DNA of 64,000 nt from Bacteroidota bacterium (lineage in GTDB: Bacteria > Bacteroidota > Bacteroidia > Sphingobacteriales > Sphingobacteriaceae): the NCBI GenBank assembly GCA_013289045.1, contig JABDAU010000005.1, positions 19,116-83,115 on the forward strand. The letters run 5' to 3'. The translations under genes were made by a program, and so were the position numbers. Below the pieces are notes generated by a model. The model saw only the letters and a program-made list of their open reading frames with translations. It searched no databases and had not been told where the DNA came from. Each line of letters begins with the position of its first letter. Positions within the stretch are counted from its first letter, which is position 1. Below, one piece after another: positions 52,500 to 61,868 of this stretch.

Positions 52500-53150
52500 A
52501 TGAAAAAGAACCTTATCACGCTATTTATACTATTGGCGTTTTGCAAACTTGCTTCTGCGCAACATCATTTTTATGGCCCCTCCTCATCTGCTAATACCAT
52601 CTTTCAAAAAGGCGACGTGGAGTTTGGCATTAATGCCGGTTACGGCTTTTCATATATCGATTATGGGGATAGCTACTCCTCTATTTTGGGCACCTTTAAC
52701 GCGGCTATTTCGGCAGACTATTATTTTTCTGACACCTGGGGCCTTAAAATAAAAGTGATCTATGATCAAAAAGGTTCGTCTGACGGATCTTTATACGATA
52801 ATATGGGAAACGAAATTGACGGGTTAAAAGCGAGATTCAATTATATTACTGTCCCGGTAATGGCAAGCTGGCATTTTGGTATGAACCAAAACTGGTACCA
52901 GAACTTTGGCCCGTACGTTGGCTTTTTAAACAGCGTTAAAATTGGCGGATATAACGTAAAGGGCGATTTTAATACCATAGATGGTGGCCTTTCGGAAATT
53001 ACTGGCGTTAAATTTCCCATGTCAAACAGAAAAAGCTTATTTATTGAATTAGAAATTCAGCAAGGTGTGGTGGATATCGCTAAATATGATTCATCCGATA
53101 CACAAAGCTGGATAGACCGGGGCAGTATTAATGTGGGCCTGAACTTTTAA
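52500..53150 (+). CDS. outer-membrane beta-barrel protein
   Basis: Signal peptide, FGINAGYGFSYIDYGDSY..., C-terminal GSINVGLNF. Confidence 0.8.
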   Translation: MKKNLITLFILLAFCKLASAQHHFYGPSSSANTIFQKGDVEFGINAGYGFSYIDYGDSYSSILGTFNAAISADYYFSDTWGLKIKVIYDQKGSSDGSLYDNMGNEIDGLKARFNYITVPVMASWHFGMNQNWYQNFGPYVGFLNSVKIGGYNVKGDFNTIDGGLSEITGVKFPMSNRKSLFIELEIQQGVVDIAKYDSSDTQSWIDRGSINVGLNF

Positions 53151-53156
53151 TTCTGC

Positions 53157-54353
53157 TCAGGAAAGTTTTTGATAAGTGCGCCACCACAGGTCGGGCATTT
53201 CGCCGGATACGGCCTGCGTGTAATCGTTATAATTGCAGGGCACCAGGTGGAAGCGCTCGTTTGCCGAGCCGGTGTTCGGGTAAGGCACCTGCATCCACCA
53301 GCGGTCGGTCTTTTTGCTTTTTACGAATACCAACTGGTGCTCATCGTGCTTCAAACTCGTCTTATAAATAAGGTATTGTGATTTAGGGCTGAGCGGAAAG
53401 TCTTTCTTCCGGTTATAATAGCCATCTATAAAATACCATATCATCTGCGCCATCAGCATAGCGGTCTGGCCATTATTATCGTAAGCAGGATTGAATTCGT
53501 AAAAACCTATCGAACTCAACTTATCATTATACCCGGCATAACGCGCAAGCTGACAAGCCTCCTCGGCATAAAAACCGTTTGGCGTGGCATTGGCATTACC
53601 CATGGCATCGGCAGCGCGTACGGCATTAATATCAAAACTGATCATGCTGGCGTTGCGGATAACAGGTTCGGCCGCAGTAATGTTGCCGCTTAGCTCGCCA
53701 AGGCGGTGCACATCAAAAAATAATTTCTCCATTACACGCAAACCTGCCTGGCTGGTAAAATAGGTTTGGTAACCCAGGTTACTGTAGTTGAACAAGTAAT
53801 TAGGTTCGTGAAGGAATATTTTGTTGAGATATGATTCGGACGTGGTTTCGATGGTTTCCGTATAGATGTCGTCATCCAGGTCGAAATGTGAATCGATCAC
53901 CACCAAATCAACCTTTTGCTCCAATTGCTCATAGGCCATATATTGGGCATAGGTCAAATCCTGCCCGCCGCCGATGATGATGGGAACGATGTCTTTTTTG
54001 ATCAGCTCCGCAACAACCGTTTTCAGCGCGAAATAAGTATCGGTAACTGTGGCGCCGGCCTGTATATTGCCCAGGTCGGTTATTTTGGTGGCGTAATTGC
54101 CTTCGTTCAGCAGGTAAAGCTTTTCGCGAACATAATCGGGCGCAAGCGCGCAGCCGCTGTTGTTTACAGAATTCCTGTCGTCTTTTACGCCTATGATGGC
54201 AATGTCAGTATCCTCGCCGATATTTGAAAGATCGGCAGGCGAATGCTGTACCCTGTCGCCTAAGTGGCTGGTATAGTAACCCTTTTGCGGGGCAATTTTA
54301 GTAAGATCTATCGGCGTCAGGAAATCAGTTAAAGACATTTTGTTAATGTGCAA
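53157..54353 (-). CDS. arginase/formimidoylglutamase-family (ureohydrolase) protein
   Basis: VPIIIGGGQDLTYAQYMAYEQ..VDLVVIDSHFDLDDD; SFDINAVRAADA. Confidence 0.85.
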   Translation of the reverse strand: MHINKMSLTDFLTPIDLTKIAPQKGYYTSHLGDRVQHSPADLSNIGEDTDIAIIGVKDDRNSVNNSGCALAPDYVREKLYLLNEGNYATKITDLGNIQAGATVTDTYFALKTVVAELIKKDIVPIIIGGGQDLTYAQYMAYEQLEQKVDLVVIDSHFDLDDDIYTETIETTSESYLNKIFLHEPNYLFNYSNLGYQTYFTSQAGLRVMEKLFFDVHRLGELSGNITAAEPVIRNASMISFDINAVRAADAMGNANATPNGFYAEEACQLARYAGYNDKLSSIGFYEFNPAYDNNGQTAMLMAQMIWYFIDGYYNRKKDFPLSPKSQYLIYKTSLKHDEHQLVFVKSKKTDRWWMQVPYPNTGSANERFHLVPCNYNDYTQAVSGEMPDLWWRTYQKLS

Positions 54354-54626
54354 ATATGCGGATGTGCGGATGTGCGAATATGCGGATTTTTTTAAAAAAG
54401 CATAATTGATCTTTTACACATCTGCACATTTGATTTGCGGATGTGCAAGTGTGCGAATGTGCAGATGTCTTTATTAGTAATAAATCCATCAGCAGCAAAT
54501 ATGCAGTTTCACATTTGCATATCTGCACATCTACTAATCTGCACATTCACTTGCACATCCGCACATCAATCTGCACATTTGCACACGTGTCCGCCATAAA
54601 GGCGGATCCGCACATTTGCACATCAA
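54350..54626. repeat. (A/G)TGTGC(A/G)(A/G)AT word-repeat inverted repeat
   Basis: tgcggatgtgcggatgtgcgaatatgcgg ... cacatttgcacacgtgtccgccataaaggcggatccgcacatttgcacatc. Confidence 0.85.
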
Positions 54627-54629
54627 TAA

Positions 54630-55598
54630 ATGATCTTAGTTACCGGCGCAACAGGCTTTTTAGGTTCAGAACTGGCAAAACAGCTTGTTGAGCAGGGCGA
54701 ATTTATCCGCTGCACCAAACGGGCCAGTTCCGTTATCCCCCCGTTGCTTTCTTTCTATACTACGCAAGTTGAGTGGGTTGATGCCGATATAATGGATGCG
54801 TTTGCGCTGGAAGATGCGCTGGAAGACGTAACGCAGGCTTATCATTGCGCCGCCTGGGTATCACTAAGCCGGAAGGATAAAAACCCGATGATCCGCACCA
54901 ATGTTACCGGCACCGCCAACCTGGTGAATTTGTGTTTGGAGCGTAGTATCCGCCTGCTGCACGTTAGCTCGGTTGCGGCCGTTGGCATGGCATTGCCGGG
55001 CGAGCTGACCACTGAAAACCATCATTTGGAAGAAACTGCCGAGAATGATGGCTATGCCATATCCAAACTGGAAAGCGAAATGGAAGTTTGGCGTGGTGTA
55101 GCCGAAGGGCTTAACGCCGTTATCGTAAACCCATCACTGATCCTTGGTGTAAATGCCGGCACCGAAGGTACTGGTATGTTGTTTGAAACCGTGCGCAAAG
55201 GGTTGAAATTTTATACCGAAGGTTCAGGAGGATTTGTAGATGTGGGCGATGTGGCCAAATGCATGATCCTGCTGATGAACAGCGATATCGAAGCGGAGCG
55301 CTATATTATTAGTGCCGAGAACCGTTATTATAAAGACGTCACCACAAAAATTGCCGAGGGTTTTGGCATCAAACCACCATCAATGTTAGCCAAACCATGG
55401 ATGATGGGACTGGCCTGGCGCGGGGCGGAATTTGCAGCATTGTTTACCGGTACAGCGCCGGCGATTGATAAAACTTCGGCAGAGGGTGCGGGTAAGATAT
55501 TACGGTTTGATAACTCGAAAATAAGGAAAGCGATAGAAATTAAATTCAGGGCTATTGATGAGACGATAGACGAGGTTTGTGCGGCGATGAAGAAATAA
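54630..55598 (+). CDS. NAD-dependent epimerase/dehydratase family protein
   Basis: MILVTGATGFLGSELAKQLVEQGEFIRC; DGYAISKLESE. Confidence 0.92.
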   Translation: MILVTGATGFLGSELAKQLVEQGEFIRCTKRASSVIPPLLSFYTTQVEWVDADIMDAFALEDALEDVTQAYHCAAWVSLSRKDKNPMIRTNVTGTANLVNLCLERSIRLLHVSSVAAVGMALPGELTTENHHLEETAENDGYAISKLESEMEVWRGVAEGLNAVIVNPSLILGVNAGTEGTGMLFETVRKGLKFYTEGSGGFVDVGDVAKCMILLMNSDIEAERYIISAENRYYKDVTTKIAEGFGIKPPSMLAKPWMMGLAWRGAEFAALFTGTAPAIDKTSAEGAGKILRFDNSKIRKAIEIKFRAIDETIDEVCAAMKK

Positions 55599-55637
55599 TT
55601 TATTAATTTTCGTCTGCTAAACCAGGGAATTATTACA

Positions 55638-56420
55638 ATGAAAAAAATATCTCTTTTAACAGTCTTGCTATTAGCCGTACTTTTTACAAATGCACAAAAA
55701 AAAGACACTGTGGAAGAAAAATTCCGCAGCTTGCCTAATATCAATTACGAAATTGGTCCGCGTATAAATAATGAATTTCTGGATCAATATCTTGGTGATA
55801 AAATATCTGTTCCGAATGATGCAATCGCAAACCCACATAAATATGCTGTTGCGGCGTTGCACATTGACAGTAATGGCATAATAAGCAATATACGCCTATT
55901 TAAAAGTTACTCGCCGCAGTTAAATAACCAAATAACAAATGTGTTTAATGAGTTACCAAAATTAAAACCCGCATACAATGAGGGACATAATATTGCTATT
56001 GATTTGGCTATATCAATATGGTTTGGGAAAAGAAAGAGCACGGACAGTACGATAACAACTATTTGTAGCGACTACTCTCCAGATTATGATCCCACAAAAG
56101 ATTATAGCAATGTTTTTAATGCTGTAGAAAAGGTACCAACTTTTCCAGGAGGCAATGAAGCGCTCGGAAAATTTTTAAGTAGTAATATCAAATATCCACG
56201 CCAGGCTTGGGCAAATCACATACAAGGGATTGTTTATATAAGTTTTGTAGTAGATACTGATGGCTCGGTCGGTAATTTAAAAATTGTGTGGTCGCCTGAT
56301 GACGATCTAAGTATGGAGACGCTTCGAGTAATGCACCGATGTCCTAATTTTATTCCAGGGATACAAAATGGAAAACCTTTTCGCTGTATGTATACTTTGC
56401 CTGTTAGTTTTAAGTTATGA
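55638..56420 (+). CDS. TonB C-terminal-domain protein
   Basis: PTFPGGNEALGKFLSSNIKYPRQAWANHIQGIVYISFVVDTDGSVGNLKIV. Confidence 0.85.
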   Translation: MKKISLLTVLLLAVLFTNAQKKDTVEEKFRSLPNINYEIGPRINNEFLDQYLGDKISVPNDAIANPHKYAVAALHIDSNGIISNIRLFKSYSPQLNNQITNVFNELPKLKPAYNEGHNIAIDLAISIWFGKRKSTDSTITTICSDYSPDYDPTKDYSNVFNAVEKVPTFPGGNEALGKFLSSNIKYPRQAWANHIQGIVYISFVVDTDGSVGNLKIVWSPDDDLSMETLRVMHRCPNFIPGIQNGKPFRCMYTLPVSFKL

Positions 56421-56552
56421 AGAAAGCGGTTGTGCGACTATTTATAATCTCTCATTTAATCCCATTTTCTTCATCCCTGATTCACCAAAAATCTGCACAT
56501 TTGCATCACGTGTCCGCCAAACGGCGGATCTGCACTTCTGCAAATCATATAA

Positions 56553-57845
56553 ATGGATCAGTATTTTATAATCGACTTCGACAGCACTTTTACGCAGGTT
56601 GAAGCATTGGACGAACTTGCCCGCATTTCCCTCAAAAATCATCCCGACAGGGAACAGATCTATAAGCAGATAGAAGACCTCACCAACGCCTCAATGGAAG
56701 GCCGCCTGTCGTTTTCTGAAAGTTTGGAGAACCGTGTTAAGCTGCTGCAAGCTAATCGCGAGCATTTGAAACAGCTGATCTCTCACCTAAAAAAGAAGGT
56801 TTCTACCTCGTTCTCCCGCAATACCATCTTCTTTAAAAACCATACCGACGAGGTGCTGATCGTATCCGGCGGCTTTAAAGAATTTATTACACCGGTAGTT
56901 ACCGAATACTATATTAAAAAAGAAAATATCTACGCCAATACCTTTGTGTTTGATGAGGAAGGCAACATTATCGGATATGACCGCACCAACCCGCTCTCGC
57001 AGGAAGGCGGCAAGGTAAAGCTGCTGCGCCAGATGGACCTGCCGGGCGATATTTATGGCATTGGCGATGGTTATTCAGATTTCCAGTTGAAGGAATCGGG
57101 CATCATCAAAAAATTCTTTGCTTTTACGGAGAATATCGAGCGCAAATCGGTAGCCGAAAAGGCCGATCACATTACGCCCAGTTTTGATGAGTTTTTGTAC
57201 ATCAACAAACTGCCGCGTGCTATCTCCTACCCTAAAAACCGCATCAAGTGCCTGGTAATAGGTGATATTGAAGAGGATGCGCTGGCGCTGATGCGTAAGG
57301 AAGGATACAATATCCGTGTTAAAGAAAGCATTGATGTAAAATATTTGGATGAAGCAGGCATATTGTTTTGTGACGAGGAACATCAGCCTACGCCCGAACA
57401 ATTACAGAATGCAGGCAGGTTAAAAGCGATTGGAATTTTTGGCAGGATCAGCAGCCGTAAACTGGCCGAAGCTGCGTGCGAAAATGGCATCATCATTTTT
57501 GACGATCCAAAACATAACCCGCGTAACGATGATTTTATCCCGCGCCGTGTAATGGCGTTTATGAATGAGGGCAAAACGCACACCAGCTGCAACTTCCCCG
57601 ATCTGCAGCCGCCGCGTGTAAACAATGCACACCGGCTCATTCACATCCACAAAAACGTTCCGGGTATCCTGGCTAAAATAAACGACGTTTTCGCCCGTCA
57701 TAACATCAATATCGTGGGCGAGTTCCTGGTGACCAACCCGCAGATCGGCTATGTAATCACCGATGTGGAATCAGGTTACGACACGAATGTATTGAATGAG
57801 CTGAAAGCGATTGAGCAGACGATAAAGTTTAGGTTGCTCTATTAG
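56553..57845 (+). CDS. SerB-like HAD phosphatase fused to truncated SerA and ACT domain
   Basis: MDQYFIIDFDSTFTQVEALDELA; VSGGFKEFITPV; GIGDGYSDFQL; then KCLVIGDIEEDALALMRKEGY...; SCNFPDLQPPRVNNAHRLIHIHKNVPGILAKINDVFA. Confidence 0.85.
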   Translation: MDQYFIIDFDSTFTQVEALDELARISLKNHPDREQIYKQIEDLTNASMEGRLSFSESLENRVKLLQANREHLKQLISHLKKKVSTSFSRNTIFFKNHTDEVLIVSGGFKEFITPVVTEYYIKKENIYANTFVFDEEGNIIGYDRTNPLSQEGGKVKLLRQMDLPGDIYGIGDGYSDFQLKESGIIKKFFAFTENIERKSVAEKADHITPSFDEFLYINKLPRAISYPKNRIKCLVIGDIEEDALALMRKEGYNIRVKESIDVKYLDEAGILFCDEEHQPTPEQLQNAGRLKAIGIFGRISSRKLAEAACENGIIIFDDPKHNPRNDDFIPRRVMAFMNEGKTHTSCNFPDLQPPRVNNAHRLIHIHKNVPGILAKINDVFARHNINIVGEFLVTNPQIGYVITDVESGYDTNVLNELKAIEQTIKFRLLY

Positions 57846-57915
57846 ACCGTAGCCCATGGTCGATGGATCATAGCCATTGTGTATTTAACCACCATTTTTT
57901 GCTATGGTCTATCGA

Positions 57916-58386
57916 CTATTCCCCCAACGGCACTACCAAAACCGGTATGTGCGAATGACGCACCACGTATTCCGCAATGCTGCCATTGAACAGGCGATCG
58001 AGGCCGGTACGGTTGTGGGTGCCGATAATGATCAGATCGGCCTTAAATGTTTTGCTGCATTCAATTATTCCTTCGCCGGTCGAGCCAAACTCATTAAACT
58101 GGGTTATTTCAAATTTATCGCTGTATTTTTTGGTGGTACGGTCTAAAATATCTTCAGACATCTGTTGCTGCGCGTCCAATATTTCAGTATTCATCACATT
58201 AACGGATTGTATTGGCGAACCCAATATTTCATCCGCCCCGGTTGAGGCCGTTGGTATTGCTACCGGCTCTACCATATGCACCAGCCCGACGTGGGCGCCA
58301 AGCTCTCCGGCGAGGTTGAAACCATATTTTGTGGCATTTTCGGCATAAGTGCTGTCGTCAATGCCTATTAAAATTTTCTTTATCAT
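57916..58386 (-). CDS. universal stress protein family
   Basis: KKILIGIDDSTYAENATKYGFNLA; DLIIIGTHNRTGLDRLFNGSIAEYVVRHSHIPVLVVP. Confidence 0.95.
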   Translation of the reverse strand: MIKKILIGIDDSTYAENATKYGFNLAGELGAHVGLVHMVEPVAIPTASTGADEILGSPIQSVNVMNTEILDAQQQMSEDILDRTTKKYSDKFEITQFNEFGSTGEGIIECSKTFKADLIIIGTHNRTGLDRLFNGSIAEYVVRHSHIPVLVVPLGE

Positions 58387-58498
58387 GTTTGTAGGTTTGG
58401 ATGTAAGTGTATAACAATCGGGTAGGGATATGTTTTTGGCGGTTATGTAATATCCGTGCTAAAATACCTAAGATTTATTTTGTTTACTACATTTGAAC

Positions 58499-59458
58499 AT
58501 GAATTTCACACCCGAAATTGAAGAACGCCTTGCCCGGCTGCAGGAAAAGTATGAAGCCATGGGACAAGACATGCAATCATACCTGGATGGCTTGCTGTAT
58601 GCTGATTTCCTTACCTATTGGGATTACATCCACCTGGATACACTGCTTAGCCTGCAAAGCCCGAAAACGCCTTTCCCGGATGAGGAGATCTTCATCATGT
58701 ATCACCAGATCACCGAGCTGTATTTTAAGCTCGCTCTGCATGAGTGTAAGCAATTGGTAGAAAAACATCCGCTAAGCGCCGACTTTTTTACGACAAGATT
58801 AAAACGCATCAACAGCTATTTCCAGGCGCTCATCAATTCGTTCGAAATAATGGTTGACGGAATGGAGAAGGAGCAATTTCTTAAATTCCGCATGTCGTTA
58901 TTGCCGGCAAGTGGCTTTCAGTCGGGCCAGTACAGAATGATAGAGATCTATGCTACAGATTTTATCAACCTCGTGGCACGAGAGCAGCGCGAAGCCTTAC
59001 GCAGCGCTTCTATCGAGGAACAATTCGAACATCTTTATTGGAAATCAGGAGCTACCGAATTGGCAACCGGCAAAAAAACGCTTACGCTTAAGCAGTTCGA
59101 AAAGAAATACAGCAAAACCTTTATCGAGCTTGGCAAAGCTACCAGTAGCTACAATTTCAACGCGCTGCTGCATCAATTAAAATACGAAGGGCAATCGACA
59201 ACAGCGTTAGAAAGCGAATTGCGCCAATTAGATGTGAATGTAAACGTCAACTGGCCTTTATCGCACTATAAATCAGCTGTTCGCTACCTGCAACGCGAGC
59301 CTGAAGAGATCAAAGCCACAGGCGGCACCAACTGGCAGAAATACCTGCCTCCGCGTTTCCAGAAACGCATTTTTTATCCATCGCTTTGGACGGAGCAACA
59401 GATCGACGATTGGGGAAAAGGCTGGGTGGAAAGTGCGCTTTCAGGTTCATGGTTGTAA
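58499..59458 (+). CDS. tryptophan 2,3-dioxygenase family protein
   Basis: YLDGLLYADFLTYWDYIHLDTLLSLQSPKTPFPDEEIFIMYHQITELYFKLALHE; FQSGQYRMIE. Confidence 0.9.
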   Translation: MNFTPEIEERLARLQEKYEAMGQDMQSYLDGLLYADFLTYWDYIHLDTLLSLQSPKTPFPDEEIFIMYHQITELYFKLALHECKQLVEKHPLSADFFTTRLKRINSYFQALINSFEIMVDGMEKEQFLKFRMSLLPASGFQSGQYRMIEIYATDFINLVAREQREALRSASIEEQFEHLYWKSGATELATGKKTLTLKQFEKKYSKTFIELGKATSSYNFNALLHQLKYEGQSTTALESELRQLDVNVNVNWPLSHYKSAVRYLQREPEEIKATGGTNWQKYLPPRFQKRIFYPSLWTEQQIDDWGKGWVESALSGSWL

Positions 59459-59674
59459 CGATGTAGTCATAAATTGACTAAAATCCACCCTTTTTTAGTC
59501 ATTTTTCAGCAAAAAGTGTAGCATTTTATTTGCACGCGTTCAGCATTATTTGAAATTATAAATGCCTGCATATCAATAACTTAAGTTTTAATATACTGTA
59601 GCAAAGTGTAGCATTTCGTAGCGTTTTGCCGTATTTTTATGTGTATATTGTAGCGTAAACGTTTCACCTGCTAC

Positions 59675-59711
59675 ACCTGCCGGCAAGGCTGGCTAAATAG
59701 TGCCGGCAGGT
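59675..59711. repeat. 11-bp perfect inverted repeat
   Basis: ACCTGCCGGCA/TGCCGGCAGGT. Confidence 0.8.
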
Positions 59712-59893
59712 ATGCGAATGTTATCTTCGCCGCCTTTCGGGCCTATCAACCATGATCTATGAACCATGATCCATGAACTTATCTACCTGTCATAGGATAA
59801 TTAATTGCTGCTTTATACAAGTTTACGCACAAAATTATAGTTGGCACAAAAAATTCCGTACCTTGCCATTTTCGATAACTAATACCTACTGCC

Positions 59894-60958
59894 ATGATTG
59901 AGACGCTGGACATTAAGACCACTAAAACGCAGCATTCGCGTTTAGCTGAGACTGATTTTGACAATTTACCGTTCGGGAAACATTTCGCCGACCACATGTT
60001 TGTGGCCGACTATGCCGATGGTGAATGGAAGAATTTTGAGATAGTCCCTTACGGGCCTATTGATATGAGCCCTGCGATTTCGGCATTGCACTATGGCCAG
60101 GCTTTTTTTGAGGGCATGAAAGCCTACAAACATGCCGACGGTACTGTAACGATTTTCCGTCCGGATAAGAACGCCAAACGTTTTAATAAATCAGCCGAGC
60201 GCCTGTGTATGCCCGAATTGCCGGAAGATATTTTCGTGCAAAGCATTGCCGCGCTGGTCGACCTTGACCGCGACTGGGTGCCTTCGCAAGCCAACCACGC
60301 CCTGTACATCAGGCCGTTTATGTTCGCTACCGATCCGTATCTCGGCGTTACCCCATCGGCAACCTACAAGTTTATGGTGCTGATATGCCCTGTCGGCCCT
60401 TATTTCTCTAAAACCCTTAGGGTGAAAATAGAGGATTATTACACCCGCGCTGCCGAAGGCGGCATGGGCTATGCCAAAGCCGCAGGTAACTACGGTGCAG
60501 GTATGCTGCCTGCAAAAAAAGCTGTTGAAGAGGGCTTTGACCAACTGATATGGACCGATGGCAAAGAGCATGCTTACATTGAAGAAATGGGCGCTGCCAA
60601 CGCAATGTTTGTGCTGGATGGCAAGGTGATCACCCCGTCAACCCGCGATACCATTTTGGATGGCGTTACCCGCGATACCGTTTTGGCGCTGGCCCGCGAA
60701 TGGGGGTACCCTGTTGAAGAACGCCGCGTATCGGTTGCCGAAATTATTGACGGCGCCAAAAACGGCAAATTACAAGATGCTTTCGGAGCCGGAACAGCTG
60801 CAACCATTGCACCTGTAGGCTCTATTACCTACGATGGTGAAGAATATTTCCTGAGTGACCCGAAAACCCGCGAATTTTCGCAACGTGTGCTGAAAGAGCT
60901 GGATGCCATTAAATATGGTGCTAAGGCGGATACGCATGGTTGGAATTATGTTGTATAA
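59894..60958 (+). CDS. ilvE: branched-chain amino acid aminotransferase
   Basis: ALHYGQAFFEGMKAYKHADGTVTIFRPDKNAKRFNKSAERLCMPELP; EEMGAANAMFVL; FGAGTAATIAPV. Confidence 0.95.
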   Translation: MIETLDIKTTKTQHSRLAETDFDNLPFGKHFADHMFVADYADGEWKNFEIVPYGPIDMSPAISALHYGQAFFEGMKAYKHADGTVTIFRPDKNAKRFNKSAERLCMPELPEDIFVQSIAALVDLDRDWVPSQANHALYIRPFMFATDPYLGVTPSATYKFMVLICPVGPYFSKTLRVKIEDYYTRAAEGGMGYAKAAGNYGAGMLPAKKAVEEGFDQLIWTDGKEHAYIEEMGAANAMFVLDGKVITPSTRDTILDGVTRDTVLALAREWGYPVEERRVSVAEIIDGAKNGKLQDAFGAGTAATIAPVGSITYDGEEYFLSDPKTREFSQRVLKELDAIKYGAKADTHGWNYVV

Positions 60959-60980
60959 AGCAACATAATCATACAAATGC

Positions 60981-61004
60981 AAAAAGCCGCAATAGCGGCT
61001 TTTT
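60981..61004. terminator. bidirectional-type terminator hairpin
   Basis: AAAAAGCCGC-AATA-GCGGCTTTTT. Confidence 0.85.
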
Positions 61005-61031
61005 TGCTTAACCCCCAAACCACGAACCGCC

Positions 61032-61083
61032 CGGTCAAGTGTCCACACTTGACCGAAACACAGCTGTAAGCGTCCACGCTTAC
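61032..61083 (+). repeat. REPIN-like unit 1
   Basis: CGGTCAAGTGT-CC-ACACTTGACCG AAACACAGCT GTAAGCGT-CC-ACGCTTAC. Confidence 0.92.
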
Positions 61084-61126
61084 AATAAATTTGCCGCAGA
61101 AATAATAAATAATCATATTTATTACC

Positions 61127-61648
61127 ATGTCACGCAATGCCTCAACCGACGAATTATTCTTCGTAACCCTTACCGTAGTCAACTGGATAGACGTATTCAC
61201 GCGACGCATTTATAACGATTTTCTCATAGAAAACCTGGCATGGAGCCAGCAGAATAAAGGGCTGAACGTTTACGCCTATGTAATCATGACGAATCATATC
61301 CATATGGTGGCGAATGTTACCGATGGCTCATTGGGTGATGTATTAGGTCATTTTAAAACTTACACCTCCAAGCAATTATTCAAAATGATAGCTGAGAATG
61401 AACTGGAAAGCCGGAAAAAATGGATGTTGAAAGCATTTGAGCAAGCGGGAAAATATAATCCGTTAAACGTTAATCATCAATTCTGGCAAAATGGCAATTA
61501 TCCCGTTTTACTTTATTCGCCTGCGGTAATAGATCAAAAGATAGATTATATCCATGAAAATCCGGTTCGCGCAGGATTTGTGGGTTCAGCGCATGAGTTT
61601 TGGTATAGCAGCGCTAACCCGGAAAGCCCATTGAAGATTGTTTCGTAA
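61127..61648 (+). CDS. REP-associated tyrosine transposase (RAYT, Y1 family)
   Basis: LNVYAYVIMTNHIHMVANV (HUH motif NHIH); KIDYIHENPVRAGFVGSAHEFWYSSA; flanked by REP hairpins. Confidence 0.92.
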   Translation: MSRNASTDELFFVTLTVVNWIDVFTRRIYNDFLIENLAWSQQNKGLNVYAYVIMTNHIHMVANVTDGSLGDVLGHFKTYTSKQLFKMIAENELESRKKWMLKAFEQAGKYNPLNVNHQFWQNGNYPVLLYSPAVIDQKIDYIHENPVRAGFVGSAHEFWYSSANPESPLKIVS

Positions 61649-61696
61649 GTGTGGACACTTACAGCTGTGCTTCGGTCAAGTGTGGACACTTGACCG
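61645..61696 (-). repeat. REPIN-like unit 2 (inverted; contains RAYT stop codon)
   Basis: GTAAGTGT-GG-ACACTTAC AGCTGTGCTT CGGTCAAGTGT-GG-ACACTTGACCG. Confidence 0.92.
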
Positions 61697-61709
61697 GGCG
61701 AATTATTAT

Positions 61710-61744
61710 AAAAGGGAAAAGCCGCTATGCGGCTTTTCCCTTTT
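61710..61744. terminator. 16-bp perfect hairpin, terminator-like
   Basis: AAAAGGGAAAAGCCGC-TAT-GCGGCTTTTCCCTTTT. Confidence 0.85.
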
Positions 61745-61827
61745 ACTTGAAGTGCCGCGGACACAGTAGCTGTCAAGTGCTGTGTTTGCTTAGCCGATCG
61801 CCCAGGACACTTGAATGGGCGGATGAG

Positions 61828-61851
61828 GTAAAGCCGCTATAGCGGCTTTAC
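61828..61851. repeat. 24-bp perfect palindrome
   Basis: GTAAAGCCGCTATAGCGGCTTTAC. Confidence 0.9.
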
Positions 61852-61868
61852 AATTGGAATCGGAATAA

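Noticed and set aside
54343-54546. 67-aa His/Cys-rich ORF (HSHTCTSANQMCRC...)
   Set aside because: Product of the word repeat, not a metal-binding peptide.
54350-54626. Possible CRISPR array from repeated TGCGGATGTGC/GCACATTTGCA words
   Set aside because: Repeats are short, irregular, occur in both orientations and lack uniform spacers; no cas genes nearby.
59779-59997. 72-aa minus ORF upstream of ilvE
   Set aside because: Overlaps the ilvE start and promoter region; no family.
61127-61648. IS200/IS605 TnpA as an alternative call
   Set aside because: ENPVRAGFV-type tail and flanking REP hairpin pairs fit RAYT better; no TnpB and no IS ends seen.
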